Shown: piece by piece, positions 12,513-31,496 of the stretch
How the letters are laid out: each line of letters begins with the position of its first letter
How positions within the stretch are numbered: position 1 is the stretch's first letter
Assembly (NCBI GenBank): GCA_009746045.1
Contig: RPFO01000154.1
Location: 3,681,281 to 3,745,280, forward strand
Direction: 5' to 3'
DNA: 64,000 nucleotides
Origin: Mesostigma viride
Lineage: Eukaryota > Streptophyta > Mesostigmatophyceae > Mesostigmatales > Mesostigmataceae
Made by a program: the position numbers and the translations under genes
The notes under the pieces: model-generated
Told to the model about the DNA's origin: nothing
The model's input: the letters and a program-made list of their open reading frames with translations, nothing else
Database searches by the model: none

Positions 12513-12751
12513 CTCGTGCTCCCGTTGGGGAGTCACGGGGCAGAGGACATGCAAAGGGGTGTTGGCATTGCCTAGAAAACAACACACGTGGCGCCACCCA
12601 CCAAGCACCAAGTAGACTTCGATCGTGGCTACGGCCCTGCGTGAGCTCGTTATACGGTCCATACGTGAGTGATAGCGAGTAAGGCCTACGTGCTCTGGAC
12701 ACCACCTGGCCCCCAATTAACTAATTAATCGTGCTCCCATTGGGGAGTCAC
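12513..12751 (-). repeat. Two LINE-type 3' hairpin ends (type 1)
   Basis: Two minus-oriented copies of the hairpin block GTGACTCCCCAACGGGAGCAC lie at 12513-12536 and 12730-12751, next to TTAATTAA-type sequence. The same block followed by (ATTA)n is found at 17145-17174 and 33257-33286 on the plus strand. Confidence 0.6.
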
Positions 12752-12773
12752 ATTAATTAACCCGTGTTTTTTT

Positions 12774-12833
12774 ACAACGCGATACATCGCGTTGTAGGGG
12801 TAGAACGCAATGTATCGCGTTGTAATCTGACAC
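12774..12833. repeat. Tandem palindromes with ACGCGAT arms
   Basis: A near-perfect hairpin, ACAACGCGAT-AC-ATCGCGTTGT, is followed by a second half-diverged copy (AACGCAATGTATCGCGTTGT). The two lie back to back in AT-rich non-coding DNA. Confidence 0.85.
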
Positions 12834-12989
12834 GTGGCAAACCTATTAAACATGCGATTTTTGGTCTGAAACTTTCAACATAGGTTAAAAAACATCTCAT
12901 AGAATTCAAGAAAAAATCCTGGTATTTTTGGTATTTTTTTTTTTATCGACAGCTGCAAACAAATATTAAATTAAATTAAATTAAATAAA

Positions 12990-15262
12990 GGGGAGGGGAC
13001 ACCCCTAAAGGGCACTTTTCTGGAAACCATACCTATGCATGTGCTAAAAATCCAATGATGATTGGGGACCATAAATATGAATAAAAAAAAAATTTCCAGC
13101 CACTTGGGGGGGGTACTAGCCCCCACCATACACCGGTAACATGCTAAAAATAGAAAAAGACGCTATTTTAGTCACATTTTTCCTAGGGCAGTGGGCAAAC
13201 ATATTGGGACCAAATCACATATTCCCATATAGTTCCCTGACTTTTGAGAAAGTCTGCCTAATTTTGAGCACAGAATCATCATGTTTAGACACATTGATGG
13301 ATTTTCCCGCAAAAAGGGTACTTTTTTCCACCAAAAAAAATAAATCAAATCATACACACATGGAATAGTGCCAAATCATATATTCCCAAATACTAGAGGT
13401 TGGGGGACATGCAGCCCCAAATTTTCAGGTCATTCTGACAAGCGCAGCCCTAGTTGATGGATATTCCTAGTTTGCCGCCTGTGATGACGCTGATGGAGGT
13501 TTTAGCTAGTATTTAACCACACTAACACCCCTTTATACATCCAAGCCAGGTGAAAACTGGCCAAACCACATACTACCATCCTCTGCACATATGGTACCTC
13601 CTATGTTCAAGGTTTGACGACGTTCTGACAAGAACTGCCCAAGTTACAACCATTCCAAGACGGCCACCCATGTAGACACTGCAAGGAAATTAGAGTAACC
13701 ATTCAGCCACACTAGCACCTCCTTCTCCATCAAAGACACCTGCAAACTGACCAAATCACACATAATTAACTCTTGCACGCTGACGGCAACGCATGCTCAA
13801 TGTGGGGGGTCATTGTGACAAGAACTACCCAAGTTGATGGGTTTCCGATATGACCACCTGACAAGGCGCTAAGGACCACTCAGTAAGTTAGTAACCCCAC
13901 AGTGCCACTTCATATGCCATCCAACATGCACCAAAACCATGCTGAGTATGTTTACAAAGTACAAAGGGGTGGCCACGCACCTCATACGTCTTCATCATCC
14001 CTCCAGCATGGCCAGCCTTGTAAATATGTGCATAGCCTTGACGATGGTAGCCCTAACATGCCTAAGCAGCATTTCCTATGTTCTCCCAGGTTAGAGTGTA
14101 AGGTTGATGCAAACCAAGCTAATCAACACAACAACACCTCCTAAACTGTCCTCCCCGGCATGGATGACAAACTGGGGCTATGGAGGGCAAGGAACCAAGT
14201 AGGAACATGGTATATATAGCTTGCATGCAGTCATGCATGTCAACCATGGTTGGCTCAGCACATTGTAGTCTTGTCACATCATCATAACAAAGGAAAGCTC
14301 AGACAACCATTGGTGCCAGCTATCTACATGCAGCCACACAAATGCAATATCTCCAACATCATCTTCACTATAACACTTCCATCCCTGCACGATAAAATGC
14401 AAAGAAACCATTGGCGGCCCTTCAGCGCATGAGCGCTGTGATGCCGCTGCGGCCTGCGAAGAGAGGGTGCGTCACTCTCAAACAACAAGCGTCCATACGC
14501 ACAACATCCTTGCCAGAACACGTTTTATGAAATGCCCTATACCTTCCCGAAGAGCTATAGGCTGCGACTGAAGCGGCCCTGATCACGACATCAACGAAAA
14601 CAATATAAAGCTGCCAGGTATTCGACAACACAACGGCAAGCGACGGCGAGCTAGCTGGCAGAAACTGCCCCAAAAGAACGCAAAAAACCTCGAACGATGA
14701 GCTCAGAGAAGAAAGCGCTGATAGCAGATAACATTCACGACAAATCTGTACCTTGCCCTCGTAAATCCCTCGCCCAGGCGTGCAACAACAGCCGTTCTTC
14801 CATGGACAGGTCAGACACGCACTGCGCAGGTCTGAACAATTACTTACCGATAATGGCCGAAAATCTGGCGAAAAGCACCAGATCGGTTTAGAGTTCGATG
14901 CAACCGATATTAATGCCTGCTTCACGGTCAGAACGACGCGATTTTACAGCCGCTATCATGAATTCTGTTTCATTCCGCGCGACCAAAAACTTCAGATTAA
15001 CCCCCATGCCGATGGCATAAAAAAACAACAGCGATATTGTAAACCAGCTTATTTCCACCACAAACTAACATCATAAACTCATCGCCTTTTAGATTCGATT
15101 AAAATTTTTGCATTTCGCCTGCCCTAGTGTGGTAGTTTCGCCTGAACGCAGTCGCCATGGCCACTTCCGCAAGGGGTGCTTGCACCGTGCACGTGAAATT
15201 TGTGACCTTCGGTTCCGGCGCGAATTTTTTGGCGCCAAAAAATTCGGGGGTGTCCCGTCCCC
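12990..15262. mobile_element. Non-autonomous TTAA-flanked element with inverted ends (copy A)
   Basis: The left end reads GGGGAGGGGACACCCC. The right end is its inverse (GGGGTGTCCCGTCCCC) and is followed by TTAA. A second copy at 63393 is preceded directly by TTAA and matches 12990-13600 closely, including the G-run GGGGGGGGTACTAGCCCCCA. No transposase was seen. Internally there are about three diverged units of roughly 195 bp (near 13430, 13625 and 13815), each with a TTCTGACAAG-like core and a block of C-rich CACACTAACACC type. It appears inserted in a (TTAAA)n LINE tail, remnants of which flank both sides. Confidence 0.65.
15221..15246. repeat. 26-bp perfect palindrome
   Basis: CGAATTTTTT-GG-CGCC-AAAAAATTCG-type sequence: the 26 bases centred on GGCGCC are exactly self-complementary. 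It lies 16 bp inside the right terminus of the TTAA element and may be a subterminal structure. Confidence 0.95.
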
Positions 15263-15802
15263 TTAAATTAAATTAAATTAAATTAAATTAAATTAAATTA
15301 AATTAAATTAAATTAAATTAAATTAAATTAAATTAAATTAAATTAAATTAAATTAAATTAAATTAAATTAAATTAAATTAAATTAAATTAAATTAAATTA
15401 AATTAAATTAAATTAAATTAAATTAAATTAAATTAAATTAAATTATAACATGCCTCCGTGGGGAGGTCATGTAGCACATATTCCATGATGGATGGTGTGG
15501 AGGGAGCCGCGTGATCGAACTATCCTAACTCTAAGCTATCTAGAAAATCCTAACTACACTACTCATCAAAACGCCTCAGTCCGCCGCTTGCGGGGAGGTG
15601 GCTTGCCCACAGAGTCGGGCGTGTGCGCCTTGACAATCTTCTTCCACCGCGTCTTGTCCTGCATGGCAGTCCAAAGACGGGAGAGAGAGTGGATGCGGTG
15701 CTCAAACTGGGCTGGGACCACTAGGTCGTCCAGCAACATCTGAACGTAGTTAGTGACAGGTTTCCCTACCCTTTTGGGAATGCGAGGACGACATGACGAC
15801 AC
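15263..15802 (-). pseudogene. LINE 3' end (copy 2) with a long (TTTAA)n tail
   Basis: On the minus strand, a 78-aa reading frame at 15802-15566 carries the extreme C-terminus of a LINE polymerase protein (H-R-I-H-S-L-S-R-L-W-T-A-M, then P-P-P-R-K-R-R-T). A hairpin block at 15447-15481 follows (GACCTCC...GGAGG with ACATG arms), then about 180 bp of AATTT pentamers (15263-15444). It is a 5'-truncated insertion in head-to-head orientation with the next LINE fragment. Confidence 0.65.
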
Positions 15803-16460
15803 GGATCGGCATGGCGTGGGCGCACCTCCATGACCACCGCCGCTGGTGGAGCAACCCCGCCCTACCCCGGATCGTCAAGCGTGACCTCTTCAAGGTCGTC
15901 ATTCTGACGATCCTGACCTACGGCGCCGAGACGTGGGCACTGACGCAGGAGCTGGAGCAACGACTCGACGGCGCCGTCACCAAGATGCTGCGCCAGGCCC
16001 TTAACATCCCCTTTGGTTTGCACATTAGTAATGAGGATTTGTACGCTGATTTGCCCTATGTTTCCCACATTATTAGGCACAGGCGCCTGGGCCTAGCCGG
16101 GCACCTGGCCCGCACAGATCAGGTAGATACATCAGATAGACTAGCTGGCACCAAGCCCGCCCAGCCTGGGCGATATGTCCTCACCTGGCGTGCCCCCGGC
16201 CGCGCGCGGCAGGGCCGCCACCCGTGGACTTTTCGTGATAGACTCGGCATGGACATGTGCTACACTAGACGTGACGGGCTCACCCCCGGGCAGCCTCCTG
16301 GTTTGTCTGTAATATGGAGGCAGATGGTGCGCAAGGATAGATGGCAAGTAGTGATGAAGGAGACCACCCCCAAGCCTGTGGGGGCTCCGCGTGTGACCAA
16401 GTATGGCATTCATAGCGATTCGGGCGGCGGTGCCCACACCCCTGTAACTAGGACCTAGAT
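15793..16460 (+). pseudogene. LINE reverse-transcriptase C-terminal fragment (copy 3)
   Basis: A 221-aa open frame begins in the conserved stretch T-Y-G-A-E-T-W-A-L-T, then L-x-x-x-L-D-G-A-V-T-K-M-L-R. It continues to R-R-L-G-L-A-G-H-L-A-R and A-Q-P-G-R-Y-V-L-T-W. This is the post-polymerase region of a non-LTR retrotransposon ORF2. The catalytic palm domain and endonuclease are missing, so it is a 5'-truncated copy. It ends at a TAG. CCATCCATTCCATCC follows, a short tail of the same type as the (GATG)n array at the window start. Confidence 0.85.
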
Positions 16461-16504
16461 AGCTTATACCATCCATTCCATCCCATGTTCCCCTCCCACT
16501 GAGG

Positions 16505-16556
16505 ACTTATGCTCACGTGACGCAGTCACGTGTCTATTAATTAATTAATTAATTGG
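16505..16556 (+). repeat. LINE-type 3' hairpin end (type 3)
   Basis: CACGTGACGCAGTCACGTG forms a perfect hairpin and is followed by TCTATTAATTAATTAATT. Related copies lie at 46287-46312 and, inverted, at about 63283-63312. Confidence 0.7.
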
Positions 16557-16794
16557 GAATGTCCTCGGGGCCAGGCCAGGTCAGAATGTGCCGCCCTGGC
16601 TGGCCAAGCCGCTGGGGGCCGGCCAGACCAAGGGTGGTGTCGACCTGGCTGGTGCGGGCAAGGTGTCCTACAAATGCTATCCTACGCTGCCTAATCTCGT
16701 CCGAAACACGAGGCATGCCATGATACAAAGACTCTGATGACGGACGCTCGGAAAAACCTACGTTAAGGACCTGTCGCGAACAAATATGTACCAC
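16549..16794 (-). pseudogene. LINE reverse-transcriptase C-terminal fragment (copy 4)
   Basis: An 81-aa minus-strand frame has E-I-R-Q-R-R-I-A-F-V-G-H-L-A-R-T and Q-P-G-R-H-I-L-T-W, the same block as copies 1 and 3. It is heavily truncated. Confidence 0.75.
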
Positions 16795-17019
16795 TGAAAT
16801 CAGGCATTTTCGCGGGACGAAGGTGAAGACGACGGCGATGGCGGCAGGTAGATCTCGCCAGTTTTCGCGCGAATTTCAGTGGCTGTTGGGTGGCACGACC
16901 ATGATGATGCGTTCAAAGGTTGATAATTAGGTTTCTACGAGTTTGTTGAGGTACTGGGGCAAAGGAAACGAGCCCCCCCCTGTGGGGCAGCGCCCGCGTG
17001 TGCAAACCCGTGAGAGACA

Positions 17020-17265
17020 CGCCAGTGCTGTATAGATAGATGTTGTAGTTAGTAATGCTGTTACATAGATGTCGTAGGTAGCTGATGTAGATAGCTTAGA
17101 CCGGTAGGACTGTTTGCACCCACCCATCCATCCATCGGGGTTAATGCTCCGTGACTCCCCAACGGGAGCACGAGTCTAATTAATTAATTAATTAATTAAT
17201 TAATTAATTAATATGTGCTACATGATCTCCTAACGGAGACATGTTATAATATAATTTAATTTAAT
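17020..17265 (+). repeat. LINE 3' ends with hairpins and AT tails
   Basis: A 3' untranslated block (17090-17136, ending CCATCCATCCATC) is followed by a type-1 hairpin at 17145-17174 and (ATTA)n at 17176-17212. A type-2 hairpin follows at 17213-17245 (ACATGATCTCC..ACGGAGACATGT) with a short TTTAA tail. The type-2 hairpin is an inverted copy of the one at 15447-15481. Confidence 0.6.
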
Positions 17266-17329
17266 TTTTTAATGACACGCAAGTACTTTACAGTAAGTCA
17301 GTTGGAGCAGATCCACAGCAGGCCCGCGA

Positions 17330-25851
<8,522 letters not shown>

Positions 25852-26814
25852 GATCTGTGTAATTACCCTTCTGTAACGTTTAAGTCACCGTAGAGTGACT
25901 ACGTCACGTGATCACAAAGGCAATGGCTGCTGTGCCTGACATGTTCACAGTGCCTTCGTTGTAGACAGCATCAGAGCACATGAACCGAAGGTCGAGGTTT
26001 GCAGTTCAGCTATCCAGGTGATCAACTTCCCCACGATCTCTCAATTAATACAACACGGACGCGCTGCTGGGCAAAGCCAAACTGAGCTAACGGCCCAACG
26101 ACTTCGTCACGTTGCATTCTGTGCCTTGCAATCATGGAATCTTGGAAATAGTCTCGACGTTACGAGTGCAGCATTTTCCAATTCACGCCTACGCTCGCTC
26201 GGATCGGAGACGAGGCGAATCAACCGCGTTGTAACAGGGGATCGAAGGAAATAAATTATTTATTTCGGAGTTTCGGAAATTAAATTCACATCACTCTTGC
26301 TTTCTGAAATGTCGCGCTGGCTCCTTGCGTGCTCTCGAGCATACTGGCAGGATATTTTCTTCGCTACGGTAGTAACGTCCTGTCCGCTACACGAGTGCAC
26401 ACTGCAAACAATGCGACAGAACGCGACAGGGTTTGCATGCAGCAAGACCTGGCTGCACAGCACATTGCACCATGACCAGTTGGACGATACTAATTGACCG
26501 TATCCTTAATTTATGGAAACCCCTAATGGGCCAATCCGCGCGCGAGGATGTTAGGGACGCCAGCACTGTCCCTGGTTTGTTACATTCGCACGGGCGGAAC
26601 TTGGCTGGTGAACCTGGGCATGGCTGACAAGGTCTCCAGGTCTCCAGGTCTAGTCCAGGTCTCCAGGTCTCCAGGGCTGCTCGGGTTGATCATCAATTAT
26701 TTTACATTCCTTGCAGTGCGCGTTGGCGGCCTGAAATCCCTCGTCCCATTACTAGTTGCCTGCCTCGAAAATAAGCGCATTTTGGCCGCGCTTGCCTAGA
26801 GGCCAGGTCGGCTG
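25852..26814. promoter_or_regulatory. Divergent intergenic region between ENT and amidase genes
   Basis: This stretch of about 960 bp separates two divergently transcribed genes and must hold both promoters. No clear TATA box was recognised. CACGTGATC near 25905 contains an ACGT core. A CAGGTCTC repeat (GTCTCCAGGTCTCCAGG) lies at 26632-26673. Confidence 0.5.
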
Positions 26815-27861
26815 ATGTATGCAGTGAACGCACTTGCGCGACCTGTTCAATTTGCGCCTGCTCGCGCTTGCTTGTTTGCCGGGATAAGGAGGTCTCGTGC
26901 TCAGGACATTCTGTTGGGAAAAGCTGCCAAGGTTAGTACACGTAGGGAAGGTTTGAGTTCTAGGCAACATTGTGTCGCAATGGTGCGCATTGTCAAGGTC
27001 GCCGCAACTCAGTTCGCCTGCAGCCCGGACAAGGAAACAAATGTTGTCAAGGCGGAAAGCATGATAGAGCGAGCATGCAGTCAAGGTGCTAACATTGTGC
27101 TCATACAGGAATTGTTCGAAGGCCCTTACTTCTGTATTACTCAAAAGGAGAGCAATTTTCTCCTTGCTAATCCTCTGGAGAACAATCCGACCATCAAGCG
27201 GCTCAGCGCGCTTGCCAAACGTCTTAACGTCGTCATTCCCATCAGCTTCTTCGAGCGGTGCAATTGCGCCTACTACAACTCGGTCGCCGTCATTGACGCC
27301 GACGGCGAGTTCCTGGGGCTATACCGCAAGTCGCACATTCCCGACGGTCCTGGCTACCAGGAGAAATTCTATTTTAATCCCGGGGACACCGGGTTCAAGG
27401 TCTTCCACACCAAATTTGGCGCGCTCAGCGTGCTGATCTGCTGGGACCAATGGTTTCCCGAGGCGGCACGCGCCTGCGTCCTCCAGGGCGCCGAGATGAT
27501 CCTTTACCCGACCGCCATTGGCAGTGAGCCGCATGACCCGACCATCGACTCCCGGCACCACTGGCGCAGGGTGATGCAGGGGCACGCCGGCGCCAACCTG
27601 GTCCCTGTCGTCGCGTCCAATCGGATCGGGAAAGAGACGTCCGATGACGGCGTCAGCATAAACTTTTACGGCACGTCCTTTATTGCCAACGCGACTGGAG
27701 AGATTGTCGCCGATGCGGGGGACTCGGAGGAGGCGGTACTTGTCGCTGAGTTTGACCTGGATGCTCTGCGTGTGAAGCGGGCATCATGGGGTATTTTTAG
27801 AGACCGGCGGCCACAGCTGTATGGGCCCGTGAACTCCTTGGATGGCAAGCTCTGGAGCTGA
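26815..27861 (+). CDS. N-carbamoylputrescine amidase
   Basis: A single-exon frame of 348 aa belonging to the nitrilase/cyanide-hydratase superfamily. The enzyme hydrolyses N-carbamoylputrescine to putrescine, CO2 and ammonia, the last step of the arginine decarboxylase route to polyamines. The catalytic triad is visible: Glu99 (I-Q-E-L-F-E), Lys172 (Y-R-K-S-H-I-P-D-G) and Cys209 (I-C-W-D-Q-W-F-P-E). The segment G-P-G-Y-Q-E-K-F-Y-F-N-P-G is typical of plant-type members. The family normally starts at M-V-R-x-V-x-V-A-A-x-Q, here Met56 (26980), giving 293 aa. The 55 upstream residues are Arg/Ala-rich and could be an organelle transit peptide or 5' UTR. It stops at TGA and has no introns, unlike its neighbours. 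Confidence 0.95.
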   Translation: MYAVNALARPVQFAPARACLFAGIRRSRAQDILLGKAAKVSTRREGLSSRQHCVAMVRIVKVAATQFACSPDKETNVVKAESMIERACSQGANIVLIQELFEGPYFCITQKESNFLLANPLENNPTIKRLSALAKRLNVVIPISFFERCNCAYYNSVAVIDADGEFLGLYRKSHIPDGPGYQEKFYFNPGDTGFKVFHTKFGALSVLICWDQWFPEAARACVLQGAEMILYPTAIGSEPHDPTIDSRHHWRRVMQGHAGANLVPVVASNRIGKETSDDGVSINFYGTSFIANATGEIVADAGDSEEAVLVAEFDLDALRVKRASWGIFRDRRPQLYGPVNSLDGKLWS

Positions 27862-30819
27862 CAAGGTTAAAAAATTCAAGCAGGCCGTGCAGATAGTCAG
27901 GGGCATGTGACAGGGACTGTTCCTTGCATTTGGTTGCGTGGCAGAGGTATTTAAGAGCGCCTGCTTCCTGTAATAAAAATGCGGCTTCTTGTGGTGAAAG
28001 TGCAGCTTCTTGTGGTAAACATGCGGCTTCTTGTGATGAAAGTGGTCATACTGGTTGCATGTCTCCTTGATACGACGTACCCCCAGGTGGAAAGCAGTGA
28101 CCTGCTTCACGGGTCGGCCATCTCATTCTAGTCGGATAGTACACCGTGATGAGTGTTCATGTGGTGACATGGATCTGTTTGACCTACTGGTACAATTCCT
28201 GGATGGACATATATTCGTTTCAATGGATGGAAAGGTCAGGCGAGAGGTCTACACTGGAAATATTGCATGCCAACGCCAGTGCATGGCCTAGAGTAGAACT
28301 TTGTATGGAAGGAAAGGTGCGAAAAACGTGGAAGCCGTGTGGTTGTGTAGAATCGAGTACTAGCTTGGATGGAGGACAGGGAAAGCGGGGGAGGGGTCTG
28401 GGTATCCCCTGGTTGTCCCTTTGATATTGTAATACATGAAGTGTTTGATAGCATGATACAGCAAGATCTACATACCTTCGAATTCGCAGTTGACGTTAAA
28501 GCATCGAGGGAATTGAAGGACGGAACTAATGTAGAGGGGGGGCGGCTTCTTTCCCATTTGCTCTCTCTTTCTCTTCAATCACAGTCACGTAAGTCAAAGT
28601 TCTGGTCTCACTGGGTCATCCAAAGGCCTGCATCGGCCAAGCGTCTGTAGGTACGTACTGCGCTCCAAACCTATTCCATCAAGACAAATTGATCAGTCCA
28701 TGCGTGTCCATGCAGATCGATGCCATGCCCAGCAATCCTCATGCATGGGTCACCGGCCCATGGACTAATTGCTGTTGAAGGAGAAATGGAGTAATTGCAT
28801 GTGCGCTGATCCATCAATATAGCCAACCTGGACAGCGCTTTCTTGTAATGCTTTTGCTTTCCAATCAAAGAGCAATTACATCTAGCAGATAAGACAACGA
28901 TAGATGGAACAAGGATGGAAAACAAAAGGAAAAGCTGGCCTTATCCAACGGGCCAATAGCTTTTGAATAAAGAGGGTAATCGCCTCTGCGAGGCTAGCCT
29001 TAAATACCTGGCAACTTACCCCACACCCAACAGCATGGCCTTGAACGATGGCATGGCCATCGTGCAATGTCAGCCAAAAGGAGGCAGTTGTCACCAACAG
29101 CAAGAAAAGACAATAGAGGATTGAATATCAAGGAGACAACCAGCGCAGGCCAGAAATCGGAAGAATCCGGACCATGGTAGCTCGAGCTTGCCGTTATCGA
29201 TGTCCGCGTTTTCGAGTCGTTCAGGATGATGAATATGAATGGAGATGGAAATGTGTAGCCTTGTGCATTGAAATTATGGCGCTGGCTTACGTGTAGAGCG
29301 ACTAGATGACCTAGACGGTGGGGCCGGAAACAGCTTGCTTGATCAGGGCGTGTGTTTCGAGCCTAACTGGCCGGGAGTGTCTAGTGGTGAGCACCACTGC
29401 TGCGATCGCTCTCCCACCATTTACGAGGAAATACCCGCAAATGGAAAACCACTGAAAAGGTCTAGTCATTACGTTAGCCATGCCATGATTCCAAACGTCC
29501 AAGAACTGCACACGGTGCAAAGGCAAAAATCCGGAGGACAGCACTTTCAAATGTGCGGCGGGAACCTAAAGCCCGCGTATGCCAGAAAACGTCGTGTTGC
29601 TGCAGCGACGCGACGATGTGGACAACGAATCCAGTGCCAAGCTCGGAACGTCCGCAAAGGAGATCTGGCATCACATGGGGTTGAGATGTGCGGAGATACT
29701 ACGCGATCCAGCCGGTCCACGACCTGTTTGTAGAGCTGTGCCAAGGGGCAGCACCGAACAGATGTGGGTGACCTTGCAAAAAACACCGCAATTGACGGAG
29801 CATAATGTCTCTGTCATAGTCTTTGACCAACAAACGATGCAAGAGTTCCACAAGAGTCGTGATGAAATCGAATATAGCCCCAGCCAGGCCTCCAGCACAG
29901 GTCTGCACTTGCACAAGACCGTCACCGGCAGCACTGCCCCTGGATTAATGATTGCACCAGAGCCATCTGGCCAGGCCGGAATTCTATAAAGGCCCGCACT
30001 GCTCGCATCAACAGCACCCCCCAGACACTGGCTTGCTGCCACACTGCAGGCCCCTGCACTCACTCTGTTCACTCTTCCCACACAGAGGCACTTGCCTGAT
30101 CAATCAATCAATTCAGCCTGGCGCCGAGGAAAGAGCAATGCCCACACGCCTCCAGCAGTGTCCAGCAGCTAAGGAGGGTCACAGCCAGCGTTACAGCCAG
30201 CTAGCAGCCACTCAGTGGCGGCGGCGCGCTCGCTCCCGATGGCCCGGGCCCAACCCAATAAACACATACGCCGCGAGGTAATTGATGGTGAGCGCTCATA
30301 GACCCCAAGTCAGGGCGGTCATGGCCTCGAGAAGACCACAGCCAGGGTGGACGCCTGAGGGTCCCACCAACGAGGTGGAACCTGCTGACGTGGTGGGCCG
30401 GGTGGAACGCACGGGAATCGTAATGCCAATGGCTGGCACACGCAGAACTCCAGCGCCAGCGCCTGCAGGGCAAGGAGGACGGCGTGGGCGAGCCTGGGCC
30501 CCTGGGCGCTGCGGGCCACGAGGCCCAGGCGCCCGCTGGCCACGAGCGCAATTAGCGTGCCAGCGGGAATCAGGCGGGGCAGGGCGGTCGCGAGAGTGGT
30601 ATTGGCGAGGCCAGGCCAGTGATGGCAGCCCTTGAGCCGGCCGGTGGGACGGTGTCTTGTATAGCACTGGAGAGACTGATATGCATGGAGCAGGCGAAGG
30701 GAGCTCCAAGGGAACAAAGCCTTGAACTGGCAAGCTACCAGCGTCGTGCGTGAGTAGCCATGCGTCTCGAACCACTGGACACGTAAGCATGGCGCAGATG
30801 GCTTTAAGCACCGACATGA
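27862..30819. other. Long region without a supported gene
   Basis: Contains a 24-bp unit repeated about three times (27978-28047, core GCGGCTTCTTGTGGTGAAAG) and a dispersed repeat at 29138-29240 shared with 12425-12500. A 136-aa plus-strand frame at 29579-29989 shows no recognisable motif and is only possibly coding. The GC-rich part at 30200-30640 is open in several overlapping frames, without family similarity that I can see. Confidence 0.45.
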
Positions 30820-30824
30820 GTAAG

Positions 30825-31313
30825 GCCGGGCCCACTTCAAATGTTCCGCCGTCCAAGCCAAGTGTGTGACACTTTTTCGCTATTTTCGCAAAAAAAAAAA
30901 TAAAATTTCGCACGAGTTCGCGTGATTTTCGCGTGATTTTCGCAAAATTTTCACACATTTTCGCACGATTTCGCACGATTTCGCACAATTTTGCATGATT
31001 TCGCACAATTTCGCATGGATTTCAACCAAGGGTCGTTTTGGGGAGTGACGTTTGACAAAATTTCGCATGAATTCACACACGTTGTGCACATCAAAATTTT
31101 TTACCGTCGACATTTTTCACATGAAATTTCGCACAATTTCAGCAAATTTCGCACAAATTCGCACGATTTCAGCAAATTTCACACGATTTCAGCAAATTTC
31201 GCACAATTTCGCACGATTTCGCACGACGAATCACTCTGCAGAGTGACGATCGTCGAAAAAGTAAAAAAAACGACCAAAAGTGTCACACTTTTCGGAACAT
31301 TTGAAGTGGGCCC
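30825..31313. mobile_element. MITE with exact inverted ends and TTCGCAC-rich core
   Basis: The ends carry an exact 21-bp inverted repeat beginning GGGCCCACTTCAAATG (30828 onward, and 31293-31313 inverted). Just inside lies a second inverted block of AGTGT.GACACTTTT type. The flanking sequence GTAAG occurs on both sides (30820-30824 and 31314-31318), a candidate 5-bp target duplication. The interior is dominated by TTTCGCACGA/TTTCGCACAA units and has no coding capacity. Confidence 0.8.
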
Positions 31314-31496
31314 GTAAGCAAGTGGCCACATGTCTTGGCACGCTGGACACGTAGGCATGCAAGGAAAGGAACCAATCAGCGAGGCGAGGCGAGCGTTACA
31401 GCACGAGTTACAAACAAGAAAACAGCCCGGTGTCGTGGAACACATTGGACATGCAACATGCGAGATCGATCACATGTGTGTGACTGAGGCCAAGGC

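Noticed and set aside
14422-14925. 167-aa minus-strand ORF within the TTAA element as its transposase
   Set aside because: No acidic triad or DNA-binding motif; composition looks random and the frame is overlapped by others.
29579-29989. 136-aa plus-strand ORF as a gene
   Set aside because: No recognisable motif, competing frames on both strands, and no splice or promoter support; left as possible only.
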